A DNA stretch of 20,000 nt from Paulinella micropora. Its lineage: Eukaryota > Cercozoa > Imbricatea > Euglyphida > Paulinellidae. The notes beneath the pieces were generated by a model. That model was not told the origin of the DNA, searched no databases, and saw only the letters and a list, made by a program, of their open reading frames with translations. Position 1 is the stretch's first letter, and every line of letters starts with the position of its first letter. The position numbers and the translations under genes were made by a program. The stretch is taken from the NCBI GenBank assembly GCA_019918135.1, contig WBZZ01000890.1, positions 170,001 to 190,000 of the forward strand, written 5' to 3'. Below, piece after piece: positions 7,928 to 17,078 of this stretch.

Positions 7928-9346
7928 TTGACTGACTCCCAGAAGAAAAAGCAGGCGCTGCAGGCAGCCCTAGCTAAAATCAAAATTGGGGGAGGGGGCC
8001 TTAAGCTCTATGCTATCACTGCCAATGAGGCTGACACAGAGAAGACCCTCATGACTAAGCTCAATGAGATGGACAGATGCTTCCAGCAAAACCAGTGTGA
8101 GGTGGAGCAGGAGTATGAAGTCCTAGAACATCTCTGTGATCGATCCCTAATTGGAGCTGCTTTTGATCGTATAACTTACGAGAAGTACAGAGGAGAGGAG
8201 GAGCTAGCAAGGAAAGGTGGACATGCAGAGATGAGTTGTACTCTGGCCATTGCTGCCCTCATTCGATACTTTAAGGCAAGTGGATACCAACACTTGTGCA
8301 CGGGCACATTGATTGGGTTTGAAATTTTCGACTTAGTATCGGAGCAGTTGCAGTCTGTCACTCAGCTTGCATCTGTCTTAACAAATGTGGGCACCCAGTA
8401 CACTCTCTTGTATAACCACAAAGCCATACTCCTATATTTTCTCAGTGCTTTGCACGTCTACAACAAAAGTAAGCTCACACTGCTCATGCAAGACTGCAAA
8501 ACCTTCGACAAGGTAAAGCACTTGAACTTTTTGGAGATGAGCGTCTTCGAGGCCACGACTAAGGCCGTGAGCCCAACAATGTTGTGGACCGAAGTAATGA
8601 CCGCTTGTCAGAGGCTCGACAGCCAGACAGCATCCTTGATCGGTTCTGCATCGGCTTCTGCTCAACCGCAAGCCGCATATACGCAACGATCTCTAGGAAA
8701 GCGACCAAGAGAGAACAGTCGTGAAGCTAACACACCTTGTATTCGTTGGTGGGCACGGGCACAATGCTTCAAACACACAAATAAGAAATGCCCGTACAAC
8801 TACGATGTCGAGGACACCCGCATCCGAAACACACTCCTCAAGAACGTACGGTCGGACGAAACCAACACCGTCGCCGTTCTGCGCCGACTGCGCAAGGATC
8901 AGGGGTGGAAATTACAGGATGTCGCGGACCATGACCACGAACTAGCTGACGCGATCAATTCTCTTTTCGCTAGAGATGATCAGAAGACGGAAGCCATAGA
9001 AGCCGCAAGTAGAGGAAGAGGTGGAACACGAGGAAGAGGAGGAGGGAGAGGAATCAATCGAGGAGGAGGAGCCCCTTTCGCACGAGGCACATACACTCAC
9101 GGGGGAGAGAGAGGATTTGTGAGAAGAGGAGGAGGAAGAGGTGTATTTCAAGGTAGAGGAGGAGGAAGATGGGTTGGCCGAGGTGGATACGGCAGCGCAG
9201 AGCGCCCGTACCACAGAGATGGGGGCTGGACAGACGGCTCGAGCTCAAGCTCGAGTTCCTCAGCACCACAGGCCTATGCGACATCAGGCGCAACCACTAC
9301 CGACACTGATGCCGACTCAGGTAACAGATTTGAGGTAGTCCAATGA
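7928..9346 (+). CDS. Gag-like protein 2 with Cys/His cluster and RGG-rich tail
   Basis: A 472-residue frame in the -1 phase relative to gag-like 1, beginning six bases after its stop. There is no ATG near its start (first in-frame ATG about 8051, with coding-like sequence before it), so entry by -1 frameshift within 7859-7922, where the two frames are both open, or a non-AUG start are options. Residues 1-250 are helical and capsid-like in texture. A cluster C-x8-C-x2-H-x4-C lies at residues 271-288 (IRWWARAQCFKHTNKKC). The C-terminal ~65 residues before the end are GRGG/RGGG-rich, then Ser-rich. These features fit a nucleic-acid-binding nucleocapsid part, replacing the usual CCHC knuckle. It ends in UGA followed by CUAG, and the same frame continues into the protease. 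Confidence 0.75.
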   Translation: MTDSQKKKQALQAALAKIKIGGGGLKLYAITANEADTEKTLMTKLNEMDRCFQQNQCEVEQEYEVLEHLCDRSLIGAAFDRITYEKYRGEEELARKGGHAEMSCTLAIAALIRYFKASGYQHLCTGTLIGFEIFDLVSEQLQSVTQLASVLTNVGTQYTLLYNHKAILLYFLSALHVYNKSKLTLLMQDCKTFDKVKHLNFLEMSVFEATTKAVSPTMLWTEVMTACQRLDSQTASLIGSASASAQPQAAYTQRSLGKRPRENSREANTPCIRWWARAQCFKHTNKKCPYNYDVEDTRIRNTLLKNVRSDETNTVAVLRRLRKDQGWKLQDVADHDHELADAINSLFARDDQKTEAIEAASRGRGGTRGRGGGRGINRGGGAPFARGTYTHGGERGFVRRGGGRGVFQGRGGGRWVGRGGYGSAERPYHRDGGWTDGSSSSSSSSAPQAYATSGATTTDTDADSGNRFEVVQ

Positions 9347-10573
9347 CTAGAGAAGGAGGGAGAAAACAGAACAACATGCATTGCACGATACACCGTTGTG
9401 CAGGTCCCAACCAAGGGTACCAGTGAGTCTAAGAGCCCACAGCAGGCCACAGACCAACTCAAAGGTAGTACAATACCAGTACACCCATCACGACAACAAA
9501 CAGTGCATGCTGCTAATAGGCAGGCGAGTAAAGCGCTGGCAAAGAGAAAGCAGGCGGGCCTGTCGCAGCCACAGCCGAAGAAAGTAAGAATAGAACCGGC
9601 AGTTAATCTTATCAACTTGCCGAAACAGACAATAGACAAGGAGGATGGAGGACATCAACCTCTCCTCACGGTCTCAAACAGAGAAAGCAAGGACAATCAT
9701 CCTTCGCCTGTGAACAATACCCAAAAAGACACTACAAAAACGGCGAACCTCGAGAAAAGGATACAGATTTTAGAACACAAGCTCCTTGTATTGGCCTTAA
9801 AAAGTCACCGGCCAGACGCTTTATGCTATACGAACCTTTTTTGTGAAACATTAAATACCTTTATAAACGTTGGTAATGATACTATGGCGAATATTAATAT
9901 TGTCGGCCAGAAATTTACTACGAAACACCATGAGTGGTTAGAAACTAATATGAAAAAATCATCTGGCACCTTGAAAGGAGTTAGTAGTCGGACGGATATA
10001 ACGGGCATCATCACTTTAAATTTTAAATTGAAATCCGGACGAGTATATCGAGTGGACTTGTACGTTGTCCCCAAATACCACGGATCTGTTCTTTTGTCGT
10101 ACGACCAACTGGCGACAATGAACGTAGTGATTGATTGCGCCGCCAAAATAGTCATATACGGCGTAGAGCCAGGAGAAGAATATACTGTCGACTCTCTCCA
10201 TGCTATTGACTCATACAAGGCCCTACACCTAGGGGTAGCATCGGAAGGGAAACAGGTGGCCATTACACACGCATATGAGGCATATATGCCAACGGACGCG
10301 ATGTCTAAAGATGGTTCAAACCTGTCAGACAAGAGAGAGGCGGAGGTCTATACGGCTACAGTCTCTACACAATGGGATAAAAAGTCGATAGACGATCTCA
10401 TTGAAAAGAGGAAAGAGGAGATTATATGCATGGGAAAAAGGTGCCCATCGTTGGCGAGATTTGAAGAAGGAGCAGGGGCCGATGTATATATTACCAACGG
10501 GTATTGCTTTCACGTAAGTGGAAGAGAAGGACAGACAGGAGTTTATACCGAGGAGAAGGGGACGACTCCCTGA
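9347..10573 (+). CDS. Protease part of pol, in frame after gag UGA
   Basis: The frame of gag-like 2 continues for about 408 codons after its UGA, with no ATG required. The first ~130 residues are a Lys/Gln/Ser-rich linker. A retropepsin-like domain follows at about 9840-10170: a flap-side strand, an active-site-like INVGNDTMANINIV, and the C-terminal VLLSYDQLATMNVVIDCAAK, which has the shape of the family's ILG-x-D-x-L...VID segment. The catalytic D-T/S-G reads D-T-M here, and the ILG turn reads LLS, so proteolytic activity is doubtful. The frame stops at 10571-10573, where RT-side coding continues in another phase from about 10518. The middle of this region is more AT-rich than the gag frames. 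Confidence 0.7.
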   Translation, partial: LEKEGENRTTCIARYTVVQVPTKGTSESKSPQQATDQLKGSTIPVHPSRQQTVHAANRQASKALAKRKQAGLSQPQPKKVRIEPAVNLINLPKQTIDKEDGGHQPLLTVSNRESKDNHPSPVNNTQKDTTKTANLEKRIQILEHKLLVLALKSHRPDALCYTNLFCETLNTFINVGNDTMANINIVGQKFTTKHHEWLETNMKKSSGTLKGVSSRTDITGIITLNFKLKSGRVYRVDLYVVPKYHGSVLLSYDQLATMNVVIDCAAKIVIYGVEPGEEYTVDSLHAIDSYKALHLGVASEGKQVAITHAYEAYMPTDAMSKDGSNLSDKREAEVYTATVSTQWDKKSIDDLIEKRKEEIICMGKRCPSLARFEEGAGADVYITNGYCFHVSGREGQTGVYTEEKGTTP

Positions 10574-12286
10574 TATCCCGGCAGAAGATATTAAAAGCTT
10601 TATTACCGAATTCTGGGGTGACGAGCCTACGTGGCCGCGCTCACTGACAGAAGTGAAAAAGTGCCTGCGCACTCTTTTTGAAAATAATAAACCATATACG
10701 GTCATACTCCCGTACAATGAGAAGGCGATATGGGCGCAGGAGATACGGGACCGGCTTATTGATCATCCGATACCGGTGCCCTCACGGAAGCAACACTTAG
10801 TGGTGGCTTGTCGTCTCGGGACTCGTGAGCAGAGCAGTGCATACAAGCGGAAGCTCAGAGACCAGGACAAGTTGAAATTGATTCCTCAAGCATTCACATG
10901 CTTCGATGGTTTCTACACCCGAAAAGCTCCGTTGCAATATGCGAGATTAATAGATATGTTGGTAGGTCTGGCGGAGGACGACGAACCAGACACTGCCACA
11001 TATGAAAAAACGGGAATGGACGATATATCAGAAGAAGAGTTGGGCTTGGAGGAGGACAGAGCACCCCTCAAGCATCAAAAGAGAATGTCAGAGGAGGAGT
11101 TTAAGGCGGCGATAGACGAGAAATTGGCAGGAGGAGCAGGTACGGAGAAGGAGAAAGAGGTTTTGAAAGAGAGATTGAAGGCGAACAAAATGATTTTTGA
11201 CCCCCCTCAAGCGGGAGGTGTCAAGCCGGAAGACTTCACTGCGGTTATTTGTAAAATACCAGGTGCTGAGCCTTTCCCGGCGCCACGACGGGCAAATCTG
11301 AGTATACATGAAGCAAAGATCGCAGAAGAACAAGCACGGCAGTTACTCGATGAGGATTTCATTGAGAGATCGACATCTCCAATAGTTTCCCAACCGAGAC
11401 TGGTGCCTAAACCGGGAGGAGAATGGCGCTTAACGGTTAACTATGCCCGCGTCAATAAAATTTTAGAGGAGGAACGAAATCCATTACCTACTCTTGAAGA
11501 AGGAAGGCGAGTATTGCGGAACGCCAATCTATACTCAGTCATTGATCTGAAGAATGGCTTATGGCAAATTCCACTGGATGAAAAGTCCAGATGGCTGACT
11601 GCATTTGTAGTAGGAATGGAGATATATCAGTGGAAGTACTTCCGATGGGACTCAAACAGGCCCCGGGACTCTTTCAGAAAGCGATGCAAAGCATGCTGAG
11701 TAGCAAATATGATGACCAGACAGAGGGAGGTTTCATGAGGAGAAGAGGACAGAAGGCGGGAGAGTACGCATTTTGTTACATCGATGACATTATCGTGTAC
11801 TCCAATACGATGGAAGAGCACATCGACCATCTAACAGACATTTTCAGGCGTATCAAACTATTTGGCCTGAAATGTAATTTGAAGAAATGTCAACTCGCAA
11901 AGACAAGCGTGACATATTTGGGGTACAAAATCTCTTACAATAGAGTCTCGATATCCAAAGAGAAGAGGGAGGAGATCATGAGCCGGCAGAGGCAGAAGAA
12001 TTGCACAGAGCTGCACTCATTTCTTGCGATGGCGCAATATTACAGCCAGTTCATACCCAATTGGGGTGCAACTCGGGCTAAGTTGGAGAGAATGATCGAC
12101 TTCGGTGATTTTGAGAAGTGGGATGATGAAGCCTTAGAAGCGTACAACACGCTCAAATATCTCATCTACAAAGATCCGAAGGATGGCGGACTCGTGCTGA
12201 TAATGCCCGACTTTTCGAAGCAATTTCGTAGTCGACACAGACGCATCAAAGTTCGCGATCGGCGCAGTCTTACAACAGGAAGATGA
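10518..12286 (+). pseudogene. Reverse transcriptase, split by frameshifts
   Basis: RT coding occupies two phases: 10518-11699 and, from about 11636, on to 12286. The first ~250 residues are a linker with acidic stretches. RT begins near 11250 (LLDEDFIERSTSPIVSQPRL; LVPKPGGEWRLTVNYARVNK; YSVIDLKNGLWQIPL). The phase changes at about 11636, just before the LPMGLKQAPGLFQ motif. The catalytic FCYIDDIIVYS lies at 11771-11803, and the thumb-side LGYKIS follows. Residues expected for metal binding (D of VIDLKNG, DD of YIDD) are present. The frame leaves phase again near 12224, at the start of RNase H. The motifs are typical of Ty3/gypsy RT. As written no single frame gives a full RT, so this copy is presumably inactive unless the indels are sequence errors. 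Confidence 0.9.
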
Positions 12287-14372
12287 GGAGAAAAAGTTGC
12301 GCCCGATCATGTTTATAAGTAGAAAGTTGTGCTCGGCGGAGCGAAACTATTGTACGAGACAGAGAGAGGCACTGGCGGTGGTCTGGGCCCTCAAACGTTC
12401 GAGAGAGTATTTATGGGGTGGACCTCAGTTTATAGTAAGGACTGATCACCAGAATTTACTATGGCTGATGAATCATGAACAGACTGGCCGTCTAGCGAGA
12501 TGGCAAGCATTCTTGTCATGTTTCAATTTTACAATGGTCCATCTACCCGGCAAGCGAAATGTTGTCGCTGACAGCCTCTCCAGGCTAGAGTTTCACTCAG
12601 AAGTGGCAGCTCTCGTATCATCAGCAGAAATGGAGGATCTATCCCCAGACTGCACATACGAAGTGCATCATATCGAGTCGATGCAGATGGCGAGAGGGGT
12701 CCGATATAACCGATCGGGTCTACGTCATAGCCCGCAAGGTCCGGATCATGGGATATGTTGTACAGCACATGTCCTCGAGGATGCTGAGTGGTCCTATGAA
12801 GCATATGAGAATATGAAGGCGGAGATAAAACAAGAAGAGATTAAGCAAGAAGCATATGCGGAACCCCCGCAGGAGAACAAGGAGGAGTTAGACGAAAACC
12901 CTGAGAGGATAGGAGTGCAGCTAGAGGATGGGACTATCCACATAGCCTCACCCACTGCATGGAGACAGCAACAGGCTCTCGATCTGGAGTTCAAAGAGCT
13001 AATACAGCTATACAAGAACCCGAACGAGCTGAAAATGACGAAGGAGATTAAGGAGCAACAGAAGGAGATGGGGTGGAGAGACGGTCTCTTGTGGTACAAA
13101 GGCCAACACGGGCGCTATGCATCACAACCAGACAAATGGACTCTCTGTGTTTCTGAGAAACTCAGACACATCATTTTTGTCGCTGCTCATAACTGCCCAC
13201 TACTGGCGCACCCGGGCCGACAAAGAACGCACATGTTCATTTCGAGACGATTCTGGTGGAAGAAGATGAAGGAGAATATTGATGAACAGGTCAATGCATG
13301 CATCCCATGCAAGACATCCAAAACACCATTGAAGGCGAATTTTGGCCTGATCGGGACTTTTCCTTTACACTTAGGAATGTTCGAGTTCTTACACACTGAT
13401 CATGTAGGACCTTTCCCGGTCACGACGGAAGGTTACAGATACCTTCTAACGGCCATAGACAGAGCCACCAACTATGTATGGGTGGTCCCAGTCAAAGACG
13501 TTACGGGCGAAACAACAGCCAAGGCGTTGATTGACAGGATCGCGCCAGGGCGTGCCCCGCGGGAGGCGTGGCCGGCGGGGTGCGGCGCCAGGGCGTGCCC
13601 CGCGGGAGGCGTGGCCGGCGGGGGGGGGGCAGCTCGTGTGCCCGGGGAGGGGCTGGCGGCCGACGCCTCCCTCAGCGCAGTGCCAAAAGTCGATTCGCCA
13701 CGGGTAGATGGCTCCATCTCACAGATTGGGGTGCCGAGAAAAATATGCTCAGATCGAGGCTCTGACTTTAATAATGAAGTCATCGACAAGCTATCTGCAT
13801 ATTACGGCATGAAATGGCAATATGTCACCGCCTATAACCCCAGAGCGAACGGCAAGATAGAGCGGGTGCATAGACCCCTCAAGGCCGCGCTGAAGATGTA
13901 TTGTATGAAGAAGGACAACCAAAAGGCATGGGTGGAGGCAGCATCCTCGTTTGCCTTTGCTATGAATTGCCTACCCTCTACAGCGTTAGGTGGTTCAAAA
14001 GGTTCCGTCTCGCCATACCAATTGGTATATGGGCGTGAGCCCGCCATCCCAGCCTCACTGCTGCACCCAAAAGATTCATGGGCAGATCAGGATGAGCTGT
14101 TTGGGGTGAGACTTCGGGCGAAGATGGAGGCGGAGCAAATAGTACAGGCGCATAGGGAGGCGGAGCGCAGGAAGACTGATGCTGAAGGTGTCAGGCAGGC
14201 ACACCTGGATCAAGTCAGATTTCAGGTCGGGGATATTGTACTACTGTATCATCCTCAGGTTCCTCAGGGAGTCAGCTCGAAGCTGTTCATCCACTGGAAA
14301 GGACCATACCAGTTCATGGAACAGATGGGGCCTTTGAATTATAAAATCAGGGCAGAGGAAAAGTTCAAATAG
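12225..14372 (+). pseudogene. RNase H and integrase
   Basis: RNase H starts at the phase change near 12225 (DTDAS at 12234) and keeps the four acidic residues: D of DTDAS, E of QREALAVVWAL, D of RTDHQNL and D of VVADSLSR. A ~200-residue linker follows. Integrase has the HHCC zinc domain (HNCPLLAH at about 13190, ending CIPC at about 13310). The catalytic core has the first D in HTDHVGPF, the second in SDRGSDF and E in NGKIERVH, with exactly 35 residues between the second D and E. Between the first two acidic residues lies a GC-rich, Gly/Ala/Pro-coding insert (about 13540-13720) foreign to the fold. A C-terminal WKGPY motif (SH3-like end of integrase) is present before the frame stops at 14372, with coding continuing in another phase. 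Confidence 0.9.
13542..13629. repeat. GC-rich 43-bp-period tandem repeat inside integrase
   Basis: GCGCCAGGGCGTGCCCCGCG and the next 19 bases occur at 13542-13580 and again at 13585-13623, followed by extra Gs. Period 43 is not a multiple of three, so the copies are read in different frames (PREAWPAG and PAGGVAGG). The whole insert stays open and in frame. Base composition is far more GC-rich than the flanking pol sequence. Confidence 0.85.
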
Positions 14373-14743
14373 TCAATGTACGAAGGCTGATTACGTATGA
14401 TCCCTTCCTACTTGAAGATGAGTCCGTTGATCAAGCACTCAAACGGATGGAGGCTGACTTTAAAGAGGTCCCACCAATCCGTCAGGAGGATATCTCGGAA
14501 CGGGATGCCTACAGGGCACCAATTGCGGAGAAGGACGAGGCTGAGCTGGAGAACAAGCGGGCCACCGACCGCAAAAGTGCGACGGGGACTCAGACCCGCA
14601 AAAGGGTGGAGTCGAACGTGCCGGAAGGAAAGTTCACGGAGGCGCAAATAAGGAGAGCGCAAAATGACCTTATATACGACCGACCGAGAAAGGCGATAAG
14701 GACGGCCACGTTCGCAAGGAGTCCATCAAGAGGGGAGCGATGA
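14360..14743 (+). pseudogene. Pol C-terminal extension after frameshift
   Basis: Coding sequence continues from integrase in the -1 phase from about 14360 to the stop at 14741-14743. The start (IVNVRRLITYDPF) looks like the end of the chromodomain/SH3-like integrase tail. The remainder is charged (ADFKEVPPIRQEDISERDAY; ATDRKSATGTQTRKRVESN). No catalytic motif is seen. It is probably part of the same polyprotein, displaced by an indel at about 14355-14363. Confidence 0.6.
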
Positions 14744-15275
14744 CGGAGATCAAGACCCTCGCGCGGGCAATGACACTCTCGTTCACCCCAGTTGGAAAGA
14801 AGGAGATGCGATTGGACATATTTCATGGGCCAAAGACGCTTTTTACTTGGTGAGGCCTGCGGCTCAACACGTAGCCGATGACACGCTCTCAGATTTATAT
14901 CTCATGAGAGTCATGGCAGTACCTCACAAACGCCATACGCGATCGAATCGAATTTCGACTGCGGCACAAATAATACAACCAGTCTTACATTTCTGGAGGA
15001 GTCTGGATCCAGTGGAAGATCCTAAAGTAAGACAATACCTTCCAGTATATAAAGACGCCAAGAAACTTGAGACATGGGATGATACCATATCTCCCACAGA
15101 TAAAGATCATACCGCGTGGACCATACAAGCACTACCACGAGGGGTGCTGGACACTCCTTTTGACTTGGCACAAGGCGCAATCCCTCACAAATTCGAACAG
15201 TCTACCTTAGACTTAACTTTGGTTGGAGGTCCTCCACCAGGTAAAGGAGTCCGCGCGCGTAAACGGCGTCTATAG
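14739..15275 (+). pseudogene. Downstream reading frame of retrotransposon, unknown function
   Basis: From about 14739 the good frame shifts phase again and runs to tandem stops TAG-TAA at 15273-15278. It encodes about 178 residues, including SWKEGDAIGHISWAKDAFYL and VRQYLPVYKDAKKLETWDD, and ends in a basic GVRARKRRL tail. There is no ATG at its start, so it is probably a continuation of the pol polyprotein. I do not recognise the family. Confidence 0.5.
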
Positions 15276-15278
15276 TAA

Positions 15279-15976
15279 GTATTTTTTTTCTCTAGAAGTA
15301 TTGTGGACCTGATCGATTGCGAACATAGCATTGATCCAATATCGTCCCGACAACCTTACTTAGATATTAAAGCTACTACAGCATTCATTCTTCTAGAGAT
15401 TAACAAGACACAGCTGACAAAAAATAGGCATTCTATTCTCTTGCTTCGGCAGAGACAGGAAACGGCCATGAAACAGCACCGTTACGGGATCGCTATTTGA
15501 GTGAGCGATGGTGTTTCCTGGATACGACCCGCATTAGTACCAGAATGATGATCTCATTAAAGACTCTACAGTCTAATCAAGAACTGATATATTTTAATAA
15601 CATGAACTGCTACACCGGATTCCATCGATCTCTACTTGTATCGGCATATCGCAAGGCTAGGGCGCACTCAACCCAACTTCGGATATAGTCGTCAGACTTG
15701 ATCACCTGACACTATATTAAATGATACCGATTTATACAAGGGTATGTCTTCACAAAAAGTAAATGTATTTATGGAAATCGACGACCGGTTATTACATATG
15801 TATGGAAATGGCGACATTACATTATTACTCAACCATAAAACATTATACTTGGACATACTGCACAAATATCTTATCGACAGAAGAAAGAGGAAGATTTTAA
15901 TATAGATACTGAATGTGCTAGAGTATATATACGATTGGTACCGGGGCAAGTATCATTGTTGTTTTATAACGGCTAA
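15279..15976 (+). pseudogene. Decayed extra reading frame between pol and 3' LTR
   Basis: Four open segments follow one another with coding texture, in changing phase: 15279-15500 (VDLIDCEHSIDPISS), 15482-15688 (RDRYLSERWCFLDTTR), 15720-15905 (VNVFMEIDDRLLHMYGNGDI) and 15887-15976 (IDTECARVYIRLVPGQVSLL). Segment ends overlap, as expected when single-base indels split one gene. No transmembrane or fusion-peptide-like segment is obvious, so I do not call it an envelope gene. It is an accessory third frame of unknown role, or low-complexity noise at worst. Confidence 0.4.
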
Positions 15977-16083
15977 TTCGTGGGTTGATGTATCTTCATA
16001 CATAACTCTAAACGAATCTTAGTCAGAAAAGAAATCAGTTCAAAGCGTATTATGTCGGAAACGAAGTTCCGCCATAAAAAACT

Positions 16084-16092
16084 GGGAGGAGG
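16084..16092 (+). other. Polypurine tract
   Basis: GGGAGGAGG lies three bases upstream of the 3' LTR, the expected place for the plus-strand primer of an LTR retrotransposon. The sequence between 15977 and this tract shows no gene. Confidence 0.75.
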
Positions 16093-16095
16093 TAC

Positions 16096-16313
16096 TGTGG
16101 ACATCACCCCCCGAATTATCCGGTAAAAAACTTATTTATAGATTTCGTCTGGCCGGACACGTCTGAAATGCCAATTTGATCCTGGTCTTTTGGTGGCTTT
16201 TTGTCTTTGCGTCACTGAGCTAATATAACGAGACATCATTCTCTTTTTTGAGGACTGTGTTCGGTTATATTACCGACTTACTCTTCCATTGAGCTATCGT
16301 TGGGGATAGTACA
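16096..16313 (+). repeat. 3' LTR
   Basis: The direct repeat of 5868-6085: 218 bp, six substitutions, no gaps. It is followed at once by GAAT, the second copy of the target duplication. Confidence 0.95.
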
Positions 16314-16317
16314 GAAT
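16314..16317. repeat. Target site duplication GAAT (right)
   Basis: Matches GAAT at 5864-5867 on the other side of the element. Confidence 0.75.
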
Positions 16318-17078
16318 TTGATGAATGACTCTAATTTTTTCATTGCCAAGGATGAGCTCAATTCGTTCGGTTTTTTCACTTGAAAAGTTAAAACTTGAAA
16401 TCTGAATTAAATTGAAGGATTTCATCTGCAATATCATTAACTTGATGATATTGTACAAATAAACAATACGAGTTTAATATATATCCACAAAGATTGCGAG
16501 TCGTCTCCAGGCAGTAAGAACTTGGGCCGCGCTGAACTAGCATGACTCCAAGAAATTTCATATGTAATTTTAGAGTCCAAGAAAAAAATTTGGAGTCAAT
16601 GTCGGTTTATTATTAATAAAACTCTAATTAATAAAATGCGGACGGTAAAAGGCTGCTCAGTTTAATTATTTTTTTTAAAAACACAAACACTGTGACTTGT
16701 ATTAATAACAAGAGAATACTTGCCACTAGTAGGAATAGTGTGACGTGGGAAGAGTAAAGGAAAATGGAAGTGGTATAATATATATTATTGTAATATCAAG
16801 AGAAACGAGAAGAGAAAAAATATTAATAATCTGTAAACAAAAAGCAGTCACAGTTTCAAGTCATCAATTTAGCTAGCAGCCTGGATGAATAGAACGAGCA
16901 AGGATCCGATCAGAAATATTGCAAACTATGTAAAAATTACCTTGCATTCAATATTTCTCTTAATGCAATAATTGTCGGACTGTTGACAGCAACGTACAAA
17001 GTAGTTGACAAAGAGTCTGATGAACCGCCAGCTGAATGTTCGTTCCTGGGCCAGCTTTTTATAAGCTTGCTGAACTGA
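16318..17078. other. AT-rich spacer between retrotransposon and TPP1
   Basis: No long reading frame. It contains an inverted repeat (TGACTCCAA near 16544, TTGGAGTCA near 16590). AATAAA-like motifs occur on both strands around 16607-16640; the minus-strand one, about 450 bp past the TPP1 stop, is a weak poly(A) candidate. One possible short terminal exon of the left-hand gene is noted at 16511-16540. Confidence 0.6.
16511..16540 (+). CDS. Candidate terminal exon of the left-hand gene
   Basis: After CGTCTCCAG, a plausible acceptor, ten codons in phase 0 read AVRTWAALN and then TAG. Exon 6 of the left-hand gene ends in phase 0 at 4305 with IAK, so the two would join in frame. This would place the whole retrotransposon and SINE cluster in a final 12.2-kb intron. 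The exon is very short, so chance is a real possibility. Confidence 0.25.
   Translation, partial: AVRTWAALN

Larger units (their letters stand above)
5868..16313 (+). mobile_element. Ty3/gypsy-type LTR retrotransposon, full length but broken
   Basis: The 10,446-bp element is bounded by 218-bp LTRs that begin TGT and end ACA, with GAAT on both sides. The order gag-like frames, protease, RT, RNase H, integrase is that of Ty3/gypsy (Metaviridae); Ty1/copia has integrase before RT. RT shows FCYIDD and integrase shows D,D35E. The LTRs differ at six of 218 positions with no indels, so the insertion is not very recent but not ancient. Several frame changes within pol and a GC-rich insert in the integrase core make autonomous activity of this copy unlikely. 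It lies between two convergent host genes. Confidence 0.95.

Noticed and set aside
8942..9214. Minus-strand frame rich in Ser and Cys
   Set aside because: It is the antisense shadow of the RGG-rich tail of gag-like 2.
10514..10519. GTAAGT in the protease frame as a splice donor
   Set aside because: No matching acceptor restores the RT frame nearby; a simple +1 phase change at about 10518-10573 explains the data.
13472..13789. Minus-strand frame across the GC-rich insert
   Set aside because: It is a shadow frame kept open by high GC; integrase motifs on the plus strand flank it.
15275..15295. A 21-nt mini-intron with GTAAGT ... TTTCTCTAG at the end of the retrotransposon's downstream frame
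   Set aside because: Both ends look perfect, but removing it still leaves a stop codon at the junction and the length is below that of all other introns in the window.
16544..16598. Inverted repeat TGACTCCAA/TTGGAGTCA as MITE termini
   Set aside because: The arms are only nine bases, there is no target duplication and no second copy in the window.
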